DNA from: DATBLZ01 sp036555065
GTDB lineage: Bacteria > Pseudomonadota > Gammaproteobacteria > Steroidobacterales > Rariloculaceae
Direction of reading: 5' to 3'
NCBI GenBank assembly: GCA_036555065.1
Contig: DATBLZ010000044.1
Coordinates: forward strand, 1 to 12,321
Length of the DNA: 12,321 bases
Position numbers and translations under genes: made by a program. Position 1 is the first letter of the stretch. The number at the start of each line of letters is the position of its first letter. Positions 6,331-12,321 of this stretch are shown here, piece after piece. The notes beneath the pieces are model-generated. The model saw only the letters and a list, made by a program, of their open reading frames with translations. It searched no databases and was not told the DNA's origin.

Positions 6331-6522
6331 CTATTCTTCTTCGGTCTCTTGTGGAGCTTCGATAACCCGTCGGCCGCGATAATAACCGTCGGCCGTGACG
6401 TGGTGGCGCATGTGCGTCTCGCCGCTGTCTTTATCCACGGCCAACGTCGGACCCTTGAGCGCGTCGTGCGAACGCCGCATGCCGCGCCGCGACGGTGTCT
6501 TTCGGCTTTTCTGTACTGCCAT
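6331..6522 (-). CDS. rpmF: 50S ribosomal protein bL32
   Basis: A 63-residue basic protein with the bL32 signature: MAVQKSRKTPSRRGMRRSHD at the N-terminus, then MRHHVTADGYYRGRRVI. E. coli bL32 is 57 residues; this one has an additional acidic C-terminal tail ending QETEEE. It has no cysteine, so it is the zinc-independent form. A strong GAGGAG ribosome-binding site lies 8 bases before the ATG and overlaps the stop codon of yceD. This fits the high translation needed for a ribosomal protein inside an operon of modestly expressed genes. Confidence 0.97.
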   Translation of the reverse strand: MAVQKSRKTPSRRGMRRSHDALKGPTLAVDKDSGETHMRHHVTADGYYRGRRVIEAPQETEEE

Positions 6523-6530
6523 TTCCCATT

Positions 6531-6536
6531 CTCCTC
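6531..6536 (-). promoter_or_regulatory. Strong ribosome-binding site of rpmF
   Basis: GAGGAG on the minus strand, 8 bases before the rpmF ATG and overlapping the yceD stop codon (TGA, 6537-6535). Termination of yceD and initiation of rpmF therefore occur at the same place, favouring coupled or re-initiating ribosomes. Confidence 0.8.
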
Positions 6537-6993
6537 AACGATTCGGTGCGAGCGCGCGGACCAGAGGCCCGCAATCTGCGCTCTCGGCATGGCGCGGGAC
6601 GAGCGGCAGCGCCATGATGAGCTCATCCTCGACGACGTCGGCCGGCCGTAACCGCCCTCCCTCGACGACTACGGGCTCGTAGCCTTCCGGCACGGATCCC
6701 TCGGCGCTCTCAACCAACGCCATCTCGACCCGTGCACCCACGGGATACCTGAACGCCTCTAGGCAACGCTGACAAGTAAGCTCCACGGTCCCTGCATATT
6801 CGAGCTCGACAGTCAGCCACCCACCGCGCTTTCGAAAGCGCAGGTCGGCGCTTACACTTCCACGATCGGCATGCAGGATGTCGTTGAGCCTAGGCAATGC
6901 CTTAAGCTCGATCTCCCCCTTAAGCCCGATGCCGCGGTCGGCGAGTCTGTCCAGGTCAGGCAAACTGTACCATGCGCGCAGGGACCCGGACAT
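6535..6993 (-). CDS. yceD: YceD family (DUF177) 23S rRNA accumulation protein
   Basis: A 152-residue protein, shorter than the 173 residues of E. coli YceD. The family hallmark is the LTCQRCLEAF segment with Cys74 and Cys77, followed by EGYEPVVVEGG and the acidic stretch DVVEDELIMALPLVPRH. E. coli YceD is linked to normal 23S rRNA accumulation, but its exact mechanism is not settled. The gene is first in the operon with rpmF, plsX and fabH, its usual place. A near-perfect promoter lies immediately upstream and predicts a 5' leader of only 3-4 bases; no Shine-Dalgarno precedes the ATG and no better internal start is visible. The C-terminus is truncated relative to E. coli, ending VRALAPNR. Confidence 0.93.
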   Translation of the reverse strand: MSGSLRAWYSLPDLDRLADRGIGLKGEIELKALPRLNDILHADRGSVSADLRFRKRGGWLTVELEYAGTVELTCQRCLEAFRYPVGARVEMALVESAEGSVPEGYEPVVVEGGRLRPADVVEDELIMALPLVPRHAESADCGPLVRALAPNR

Positions 6994-7002
6994 AGCTGAG
7001 CA

Positions 7003-7031
7003 ATGATAAGGACGCCGCTTTCTAGTGTCAA
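7003..7031 (-). promoter_or_regulatory. Near-consensus sigma-70 promoter of yceD-rpmF-plsX-fabH
   Basis: On the minus strand, TTGACA (7031-7026, 6/6) is followed after exactly 17 bases by TATCAT (7008-7003, 5/6). The expected start lies at A6997 or G6996, only 3-4 bases before the yceD ATG at 6993. This is the strongest promoter match in the window and suits a ribosomal-protein operon. Confidence 0.85.
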
Positions 7032-7073
7032 AACCGTGAGTTACGCGCGCTCAAAGGCGTGCGCCCGCCGCCG

Positions 7074-7667
7074 ATGACCCGGCTCGTCCTCGCCTCCACA
7101 TCGCCGTACCGCAAGGCGCTGCTGACGCGGCTCGGCGTGCCGTTCACGACGAAGGCGCCGCGGGTTGCGGAAACCGCGCGCAGCGGCGAGGGCCCCGCCG
7201 ATCTCGCGGCACGGCTTGCGCTCACGAAGGCCGAAGCCGTGGCCGCACCCGGCACGATCGTGCTCGGCGCCGATCAGGTCGCGGCGCTCGGCGCACGCAT
7301 CCTGCAGAAGCCCGGCACGCACGCGGTCGCGCTTGAGCAACTGCTCGCGTGCCAAGCGCAAACGGTCGAGTTTCATACGGCCGTCGCCGTCATCGATATC
7401 TCCCGCGAGCGCGTCTGGCAAACGGTGGATCGGACCGCGGTGCATTTTGCGCGCCTCCCGGCCGCAGCGCTCGATCGCTACCTGCATCTCGAGCAGCCCT
7501 ATGACTGCGCCGGCGGCTTCAAAGCCGAAGGGCTCGGCATCGCGCTCTTCGAGCGCATCGAATCGGCCGATCCGACCGCACTCATCGGCCTGCCCTTGAT
7601 CTGGGTCGCGGCGACGCTCCGGGCGGCGGGGCTCGATCCGCTCGCCCCTTCGAGCGGGCCTCGCTGA
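7074..7667 (+). CDS. maf: Maf family nucleotide pyrophosphatase, YceF type
   Basis: A 197-residue Maf protein of the YceF subgroup. E. coli YceF hydrolyses 7-methyl-GTP, which suggests a house-cleaning role against modified nucleotides. The start MTRLVLASTSPYRKALL carries the SxSPxR substrate motif. E33 lies in the RVAETARS segment, catalytic Asp67 is in GADQV, and CAGGFKAEGLGIALFERIE near the end matches YceF closely. I chose the ATG at 7074 because LVLASTSP must lie near the N-terminus; an alternative GTG at 7059 would add five residues (MRPPP). There is no clear Shine-Dalgarno for either. The gene is divergent from yceD and convergent with rluC, overlapping the end of rluC by 86 bases. Confidence 0.93.
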   Translation: MTRLVLASTSPYRKALLTRLGVPFTTKAPRVAETARSGEGPADLAARLALTKAEAVAAPGTIVLGADQVAALGARILQKPGTHAVALEQLLACQAQTVEFHTAVAVIDISRERVWQTVDRTAVHFARLPAAALDRYLHLEQPYDCAGGFKAEGLGIALFERIESADPTALIGLPLIWVAATLRAAGLDPLAPSSGPR

Positions 7668-8601
7668 CGGCAACGAGCGCGCGCTGCAAGTCCTCGGGCA
7701 GCGGCACACTCACGGCGAGCGGCACGCCCGTATCCGGCCATTCGAATGCAATCGAATGCGCATGCAAGAACATGCGCTTGAGCCCGACGCGCACGAGCCA
7801 TGCGTTGAACTCGCGGTCGCCGTAACGGTCGTCGCCGGCCACGGGGTGCCCCGCATGCGCGGCTTGGACGCGAATTTGGTGCGTGCGCCCCGTGCCGATG
7901 GAGACCTCGACGAACGAGGCTTCGCTGCCGACGCGCTCGAGCAACCGGAATTCGCTCGTCGCGAGCTTGCCGCCGCGGCCGACCGTGACGCGCGCTTTTC
8001 GCAGGCGGTGCGTTCGAACCAATGGCACCTCGATACGCGTCGTACCTTCGGGCCAGGCGCCCTTGAGCAGGGCCAAGTATCGCTTCTCCACGCGGCCCTC
8101 GCGCAAAAGCGCGTGCAGGATGCGCAGTGCGCTGCGGCGCTTCGCAATGAGCAGGCAGCCCGAGGTCTCGCGGTCGAGACGATGGGCGAGCTCGAGCTCC
8201 TTCTCTCCCGGACGCAAGCTCCGCAGGGCTTCGATGCAGCCGAGCGCGACGCCGCTGCCGCCGTGAACTGCGAGCCCGACAGGCTTGTCGAGCACGATCA
8301 AGCGCGCATCTTCATGAATGATGCGCGCCTCGAGCCATTGCAACCCGCCGCGCTCGAGCTTAGGAGTGCTATCGGCGCGTCGCCGCGTCGGCGGAATTCT
8401 GATCGTATCGCCGTGCTTGATGCGATAGCTCGCCGCCGTGCGTCCGGAGTTCACGCGCACCTGGCCGGAACGAATCAGACGGTACACGTGGCTGCGCGGC
8501 ACACCCTTGAGGGTTCCAAGGAGGAAGTTGTCGAGCCGCTGTCCGGCCGAGTCCGCATCGACGACGAGCTTCGCGACGGGACGATATGCGCTGGGTTCCA
8601 C
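7582..8601 (-). CDS. rluC: 23S rRNA pseudouridine synthase RluC
   Basis: A 339-residue RluA-family enzyme; E. coli RluC modifies U955, U2504 and U2580 of 23S rRNA. An S4 RNA-binding domain (about 18-75, QRLDNFLLGTLKGVPRSHVY) precedes the catalytic domain, with catalytic Asp143 in the HRLDRETSG motif and AVHGGSG, GRTHQIRV and DDRYGDREFN segments typical of RluC. The start codon is GTG (8601-8599), giving MEPSAYRPVAKL; no Shine-Dalgarno is visible. The last 28 residues, rich in Arg, Pro, Ser and Ala, overlap the convergent maf gene and extend beyond the usual family end, so they may be a late 3' extension. Divergence from rne with a shared promoter region is as in E. coli. Confidence 0.95.
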   Translation of the reverse strand: MEPSAYRPVAKLVVDADSAGQRLDNFLLGTLKGVPRSHVYRLIRSGQVRVNSGRTAASYRIKHGDTIRIPPTRRRADSTPKLERGGLQWLEARIIHEDARLIVLDKPVGLAVHGGSGVALGCIEALRSLRPGEKELELAHRLDRETSGCLLIAKRRSALRILHALLREGRVEKRYLALLKGAWPEGTTRIEVPLVRTHRLRKARVTVGRGGKLATSEFRLLERVGSEASFVEVSIGTGRTHQIRVQAAHAGHPVAGDDRYGDREFNAWLVRVGLKRMFLHAHSIAFEWPDTGVPLAVSVPLPEDLQRALVAVSEARSKGRADRAPPPGASPRPRSRAGR

Positions 8602-8613
8602 GACGGGTCGCTA

Positions 8614-8622
8614 TGTTATAGT
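8614..8622 (+). promoter_or_regulatory. Extended -10 promoter element of rne, with an overlapping rluC -10 on the other strand
   Basis: The plus strand reads TGTTATAGT, an extended -10 (TG-N-TATAGT). The best upstream TTCCAC is a weak -35 at a spacing of 15. It predicts an rne start near 8629 and a leader of about 300 nt. On the minus strand, positions 8620-8615 read TATAAC, a possible -10 for rluC that would start transcription near 8608, 7 bases before the GTG. The two elements overlap, so initiation in the two directions would compete. Neither has been tested. Confidence 0.5.
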
Positions 8623-8628
8623 ACGGGC

Positions 8629-8930
8629 ACGGAACCTGCCGGGAGACCGGAGCTGGTTCGCCGGGTTTTTGAGGCGCTCGACGGCGGGCGTCTCGTGGTT
8701 TGAAATATTTTTGGTCTGCGACCCGATGCCGGGAGACCGCGCAACAAGTAAGGCAATCGCTCTCCACGCTGAGCTCGGAAATGCAACGAACGGCGGCGGA
8801 TCGAGCGGTTTCGACCTCACGCGAGCACCACTGATGCAGCTATTCGACATGCTGACGATTTGCTGTGCCTACTCGCGCGCCGCGGCCGCTAGTCCCGTGC
8901 TCGGGCTCGCTCCCGAAGGACTGAGGGCTT
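8629..8930 (+). promoter_or_regulatory. Structured 5' untranslated leader of rne
   Basis: No convincing gene lies in these roughly 300 bases. By hand-folding: hairpin 1 at 8632-8659 has GAACC/GGTTC outer arms and CCGG-GAGA-CCGG with a GNRA tetraloop. Hairpin 2 at 8671-8694 pairs GAGGCGC with GCGTCTC (one G-U). An AU-rich stretch at 8699-8712 could be an RNase E cleavage site. Hairpin 3 at 8713-8738 pairs GGTCT/AGACC and CCCG/CGGG with a 4-base bulge. A last hairpin at 8891-8922 lies against the start. E. coli RNase E represses itself through its own leader hairpins, so this layout suggests the same feedback. Sequence identity to the E. coli leader was not assessed. Confidence 0.6.
8891..8922 (+). 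promoter_or_regulatory. Hairpin overlapping the rne Shine-Dalgarno region
   Basis: AGTCC (8891-8895) pairs with GGACT (8918-8922), and TCGGG (8901-8905) with CCCGA (8912-8916), around a 6-base loop and an asymmetric internal loop. The right arm contains most of AAGGA (8916-8920), which lies 10 bases before the rne ATG. A second purine run, GAGGG (8923-8927), stays unpaired but is only 3 bases from the ATG. Confidence 0.5.
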
Positions 8931-11219
8931 ATGAAACGAATGTTGGTGAATGCAACTCAGCGAGAAGAGTTGCGCGTGGCCATGGTCGATGGCCAGAAAC
9001 TCTACGATCTTGATATCGAGGTTCCGTCTAAAGAGCAGCGCAAAGCCAATATCTACAAAGGGCGCATCACGCGGATAGAGCCGAGCCTCGAGGCCGCGTT
9101 CATCGACTACGGCGCGCAGCGCCACGGCTTCCTGCCACTCAAAGAGATATCGAGCGAATACTTCGTTCGCGAGCCTGCGCCCGGTGAGCGTGTGCAAATC
9201 AAGGAGGTCCTCAAAGAGGGCCAGGAAATCGTCGTCCAGGTCGATAAGGAAGAGCGCGGCACCAAAGGCGCGGCCTTGACGACCTTCGTGAGCCTCGCCG
9301 GACGCTTCATCGTCCTCATGCCCAACAACCCCGGGGCCGGCGGCGTATCGCGGCGCATCACCGGCGAGGATCGGGATATCGTCCGCGATTCTCTCGACCA
9401 GCTCACGGTTCCCGAGAACATGGGCTGTATCGTGCGCACGGCCGGCGTCGGCCGAAGCCCCGAAGAGCTGCACTGGGATCTCGAGTATCTCTTGCGCGTC
9501 TGGGAAGCGATCAAGGGCGCCGTCGTGACGCGTCCCGCTCCGTTCCTGATTTATCAGGAAGGCAATGCGATCGTGCGCGCGCTGCGCGACAACCTCACGA
9601 ACGACATCGGCGAGGTTTATGTCGACAATGCCGACGTCTACCACGATGCGTTCGAGTTCATGGAGCGCGTGCTGCCGCAGCAACTGCGCAAGCTCAAGCT
9701 CTACGACGATCCGGTGCCGTTGTTCACGCGCTTCCAGATCGAGAGCCAAATCGAGTCCGCGTACGCCCACAGCGTCTCGCTGCCCTCAGGCGGCAGCATC
9801 GTGATCGACCCCACGGAGGCGCTCACGGCGATCGACATCAACTCGGCACGGTCGACCAAGGGCGAGGACATCGAGGAAACCGCGCTCAACACGAACCTCG
9901 AGGCAGCCGACGAGATCGCACGGCAATTGCGGATCCGCGACTTAGGCGGCCTCGTCGTCATCGATTTCATCGACATGGGGCCGCACCGCAATCAGCGCGA
10001 CGTCGAGAATCGCCTGCGCGACGCCGTGCGCCCGGATCGCGCCCGGATCCAAGTCGGCAAGCTCTCGCGCTTCGGCCTCTTGGAGCTCTCGCGGCAACGC
10101 TTGCATCCGTCGCTAGACGAGGCGACGCAACTCACGTGCCCGCGCTGCAACGGCAACGGCGTCGTGCGCAGCGTCGAATCGCTCGCGCTTGCGATTCTAC
10201 GCCTCGTCGGCGAGGAAGCGCGCAAGGAGCGCACGGCCAAGGTCATTGCGCAACTGCCGATCGACGTCGCCAACTACTTGCTCAACGAGAAGCGCGAAGC
10301 GATCACTGCGATCGAGCAACGCAACAAAGTCGCAGTCGTGCTCGTCGGTGACGGCAATTTCGAGTCGCCTAACTACTCGATCAAGCGCGTGCGCGATGAC
10401 GAGCTTCAGACCCCCGAGCACGCGGCCGCGAGCTACAAGCTCGTCGAGCCCAAAGAGGATCCGACCCTCGCGTTCACGCAGCCGAAGCAAGTCGTCAAGG
10501 TCGAGCAACCCGCGGTCACGAATGTGCTGCCGGCCACACCCGCGCCGACTCCGGCGCCGGTGTCGGCGCCCGTGCCGACGCGCGGGCCGGAGCAACCGCG
10601 CGAGTCGCTATGGCAACGGCTCTTCGCGTGGTTGCGCCCCGCACCTCGGCCGCCGGAGCGCGTAGCGCCCGAGCACGACCCCGCGAGCCGCCGCCACCGC
10701 GGCGGGCACCGCGACTGGGACCGACGCCCGGGTCATCACGAGCGGCGCAATCGCGGTCCGGGCAGGAAACCCCGCGGCGGGCGCCCCGACGCACCGCGCG
10801 AGCAGGCGCAACGCGGGCCGCGGGAAGGCGGCGGGGAGCGCAGTGAAAGCAGTGGAGGCGGTGGAGGTGGCGGTGGCGGTGGCGGCAGCGGTGGCGGCGG
10901 CGGCTCGCATCGGCGCGGACGGCGCCGGCGCGGGGGTGGCGGCGGCTCGGGCCACGGCCAGCATCCGCAACAGCAGCGCCCCCGCGGCCCGGAAGCGGAG
11001 CCGCGCGATAACGCACACGCTCCACCGCGCAACGAGCACCCCGGCAATGGCCGCGACGAAGCCGACCGCATGCCCGTGCCGGCCGAGACGCCCCCGCCGG
11101 AGCCGGCTTACGTGCGGCCGCCTGATCCGCCGCAGGCCCCCGCGATAGCGGAGCCGCCGCAGCCGGAAAGACCCGCGCCCGACAGCTCCGGAGCCAACGA
11201 TCCCGGCCGCGTGCCCTAG
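8931..11219 (+). CDS. rne: Ribonuclease E
   Basis: A 762-residue endoribonuclease, the core of the RNA degradosome, shorter than the 1,061 residues of E. coli. The catalytic half (1 to about 510) is complete: an S1 domain around 35-120, a 5'-sensor region with VRTAGVGRSPEELHWDLEYL, a DNase I-like domain with catalytic Asp302 (AIDINSARS) and Asp345 (VVIDFIDM), and a zinc-link Cys403-P-R-Cys406 used for tetramer formation. The C-terminal part is low-complexity: a Pro-rich stretch, SLWQRLFAWLRP (559-570), which may be the amphipathic membrane anchor, then an Arg-rich region, an 11-residue glycine run (642-652), RRGRRRR, and a Pro-rich tail. Enolase- or PNPase-binding peptides are not recognisable. 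The gene ends on TAG shared in a CTAG palindrome with the phosphatase gene. Confidence 0.97.
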   Translation: MKRMLVNATQREELRVAMVDGQKLYDLDIEVPSKEQRKANIYKGRITRIEPSLEAAFIDYGAQRHGFLPLKEISSEYFVREPAPGERVQIKEVLKEGQEIVVQVDKEERGTKGAALTTFVSLAGRFIVLMPNNPGAGGVSRRITGEDRDIVRDSLDQLTVPENMGCIVRTAGVGRSPEELHWDLEYLLRVWEAIKGAVVTRPAPFLIYQEGNAIVRALRDNLTNDIGEVYVDNADVYHDAFEFMERVLPQQLRKLKLYDDPVPLFTRFQIESQIESAYAHSVSLPSGGSIVIDPTEALTAIDINSARSTKGEDIEETALNTNLEAADEIARQLRIRDLGGLVVIDFIDMGPHRNQRDVENRLRDAVRPDRARIQVGKLSRFGLLELSRQRLHPSLDEATQLTCPRCNGNGVVRSVESLALAILRLVGEEARKERTAKVIAQLPIDVANYLLNEKREAITAIEQRNKVAVVLVGDGNFESPNYSIKRVRDDELQTPEHAAASYKLVEPKEDPTLAFTQPKQVVKVEQPAVTNVLPATPAPTPAPVSAPVPTRGPEQPRESLWQRLFAWLRPAPRPPERVAPEHDPASRRHRGGHRDWDRRPGHHERRNRGPGRKPRGGRPDAPREQAQRGPREGGGERSESSGGGGGGGGGGGSGGGGGSHRRGRRRRGGGGGSGHGQHPQQQRPRGPEAEPRDNAHAPPRNEHPGNGRDEADRMPVPAETPPPEPAYVRPPDPPQAPAIAEPPQPERPAPDSSGANDPGRVP
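10854..10904 (+). repeat. GGN trinucleotide tract encoding polyglycine in RNase E
   Basis: A run of GGN codons encodes eleven glycines, one serine and five more glycines (residues 642-658 of RNase E). A second five-glycine block follows RRGRRRR. Codon choice is mixed (GGA, GGC, GGT), which limits perfect slippage, but such tracts often vary in length between strains. Confidence 0.8.
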
Positions 11220-11767
11220 AGCGATCTCGCCTGGAGCAGCTGCCGCACGTGCTCGAGGAGGCCGATCGAAGCCTCCTCGGCCAGGTCGAGCACGTACTCG
11301 AAACCGTTGCTGCCCCCGTAGTAAGGGTCCGGCACGTCCAAGCGACCGACCTGCGGCGCAAACTCGAGGAAGAGTCGCACGCGCTCGCGATGCTCGGGTG
11401 GACAGAGCTCGAGCAGCGTAGCGCGGTTGAGCTCGTCCATCGCGAGCACGAGATCGAAACGCGCGAAGTCCTCGACGGAAACCCGGCGCGCGCGCTTGCG
11501 GCTCAAGTCGATGCCGCGCGTTTCGGCCGCGCGCCGCGCGCGCGGGTCCGGCGGGTCGCCGATATGGTAGGCATGCGTGCCCGCCGAATCGATTTCGAGC
11601 GCGAAATCGAGCGACCCTGCTGCGGCGGCACGGCGAAAAACGCCTTCGGCCGTCGGCGAGCGGCAGATATTGCCCATGCAGACGAACAAAATTCCGAAGG
11701 TCGGCGGCGCACTCGCGCCTGGCGCGCCGCTGCGCCGTCGCTTGAGCTTGTCGAGCAGCGCTTTCAC
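11216..11767 (-). CDS. Low-molecular-weight protein tyrosine phosphatase
   Basis: A 183-residue phosphatase of the arsenate-reductase-like LMW-PTP fold. The P-loop is FVCMGNICRSPTAEG, with nucleophile Cys30 and Arg36, and the general acid is Asp147 in VPDPYYGG, so both catalytic elements are intact. About 24 residues precede the first beta strand, slightly more than usual. I chose the GTG at 11767-11765 because it overlaps the kdsB stop as GTGA; the open frame continues upstream inside kdsB, but those residues are unrelated to the family. In Pseudomonas an LMW-PTP gene also follows kdsB. In other bacteria such enzymes act on tyrosine kinases of exopolysaccharide synthesis, but the substrate here is unknown. 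The stop codon overlaps that of rne on the opposite strand. Confidence 0.92.
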   Translation of the reverse strand: MKALLDKLKRRRSGAPGASAPPTFGILFVCMGNICRSPTAEGVFRRAAAAGSLDFALEIDSAGTHAYHIGDPPDPRARRAAETRGIDLSRKRARRVSVEDFARFDLVLAMDELNRATLLELCPPEHRERVRLFLEFAPQVGRLDVPDPYYGGSNGFEYVLDLAEEASIGLLEHVRQLLQARSL

Positions 11768-12321
11768 GGCGCCTTTACGTGACGCCGCACTAGGGCCAGG
11801 TCCTCGACCGTATCGACGCCGCGCGCCGGCACCTCGATGGCATCCGCGACCATGATGCGAATACCGATCCACAGCGCGCGCAGCTGCTCGAGCCGCTCCG
11901 CCGTCTCGAGCGCGCACGGAGGCGCAGCCGCGATCGCTCTCAAGCTCTGCACGCGATAGGCGTAGATCCCGATGTGGCGCCGAGCGGTTGCCGGGAACCC
12001 GGCATCACGCGGGCACGGAATCGGCGCGCGGCTGAAATAGAGTGCGCGGCCTGCGGCGTCGCCGACGACCTTGACGACGTTGGGATCCCGAAATTCGCGG
12101 TCGTCGCGCACTGCGGTGACGAGCGTAGCGACTCCGGCTGCGCGGTCGGCGTCGAGCAGCCCCGCGACCTGGTCGATGAGGCGCGGCGGCAGCAAAGGCT
12201 CGTCGCCCTGAACGTTGACGACGATATCGGCATCGGGCCACGCGAAGCGCGTCGCTAGCTCCGCGATTCGATCAGTACCGCTCGCGTGATGCGCGGCCGT
12301 GAGCTCGACGCGCGCGCGCGC
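11764..12321 (-). CDS. kdsB: 3-deoxy-manno-octulosonate cytidylyltransferase KdsB (5' end outside the window)
   Basis: The frame is open from the right window edge to a TGA at 11766-11764, giving the last 185 residues of a protein usually about 250 long. KdsB activates Kdo with CTP to CMP-Kdo, required for the lipid A-Kdo core of lipopolysaccharide. Family segments visible in order are TAAHHASGTDRIAEL, VVNVQGDEPLLPP (substrate and metal site), NVVKVVGDAAGRALYFSRAP, RRHIGIYAYR and RLEQLRALW, ending with EVPARGVDTVEDLALVRRHV. Roughly 65 N-terminal residues, including the first nucleotide-binding loop, lie outside. It overlaps the start of the phosphatase gene by four bases (GTGA), indicating coupled translation. 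Confidence 0.95.
   Translation of the reverse strand, partial: ARARVELTAAHHASGTDRIAELATRFAWPDADIVVNVQGDEPLLPPRLIDQVAGLLDADRAAGVATLVTAVRDDREFRDPNVVKVVGDAAGRALYFSRAPIPCPRDAGFPATARRHIGIYAYRVQSLRAIAAAPPCALETAERLEQLRALWIGIRIMVADAIEVPARGVDTVEDLALVRRHVKAP

Noticed and set aside
7041..7709. 222-codon minus-strand open frame opposite maf
   Set aside because: Shadow of maf. Its composition (Arg, Ala, Gly rich, no motif) follows from the GC-rich complement.
8651..8670. CTGG-TTCG-CCGG stem followed by TTTTT in the rne leader as an attenuator
   Set aside because: The stem is only 4 bp with a G-U pair and competes with the better-paired hairpin 1. Too weak to call a terminator.
8438..9013. Plus-strand open frame of 191 codons across the rluC start and rne leader, with an ATG at 8726
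   Set aside because: It is antisense to rluC at one end and out of frame inside rne at the other, has no Shine-Dalgarno before its ATG codons, and has no family-like sequence.
10516..11361. 281-codon minus-strand open frame opposite the end of rne
   Set aside because: Complement of the repetitive Gly/Arg/Pro-coding region; no protein-like motif and it overlaps two certain genes.
12308..12321. CG dinucleotide run at the right edge
   Set aside because: It reads in frame as Ala-Arg codons of kdsB and is too short to treat as a repeat element.

Overview
This is a GC-rich chromosomal window that reads as Gammaproteobacteria. The protein set (202-residue LexA with CTG-N10-CAG boxes, RNase E, RluC, YceF-type Maf, YceD, FabH, KdsB) resembles E. 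coli and Pseudomonas orthologues along whole lengths. An imuA-imuB-dnaE2 cassette behind lexA suggests a group outside the Enterobacteriaceae, such as Xanthomonadales, Steroidobacterales or Nevskiales. That last placement is inference. I see no insertion sequence, phage gene, CRISPR array, tRNA or rRNA. Nearly all of the window is conserved chromosomal genes.

Left part (1-2740, minus strand): an SOS mutagenesis operon, lexA-imuA-imuB-dnaE2. The genes overlap or sit about 20 bases apart, and they follow a TTGACG-17-TAGGAT promoter covered by two tandem LexA boxes. LexA therefore probably represses itself together with the three-part translesion polymerase. The window holds only the first 29 codons of dnaE2. 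ImuB appears shortened at its N-terminus.

Next (2870-4274) is a cell-envelope pair: an OprI/Lpp-like alanine-zipper lipoprotein ending in lysine (plus) and, convergent to it, an ErfK/YbiS-type L,D-transpeptidase (minus). They share a perfect 12-bp inverted-repeat terminator. In E. coli, this enzyme class joins the C-terminal Lys of Lpp to peptidoglycan, so the two may be enzyme and substrate.

Middle (4340-8930): the classical yceD-rpmF-plsX-fabH operon (minus), maf (plus), rluC (minus) and rne (plus), in the same order and relative orientations as in E. coli. Here, however, the operon stops after fabH, with the L,D-transpeptidase gene where fabD would be expected. The rne gene has a leader of about 300 nt with several hairpins, one of which overlaps a Shine-Dalgarno sequence. 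This fits the known leader-dependent autoregulation of rne.

Right edge (11216-12321, minus): kdsB (5' end outside the window) translationally coupled to a low-molecular-weight tyrosine phosphatase gene. This is a Pseudomonas-like neighbourhood next to rne, but without murB.

The points most worth a second look are the lipoprotein/transpeptidase pair, the structured rne leader, the short ImuB N-terminus, and promoters placed so close to the start codons of yceD and the transpeptidase gene that these mRNAs may be leaderless. I found no convincing wholly new system.
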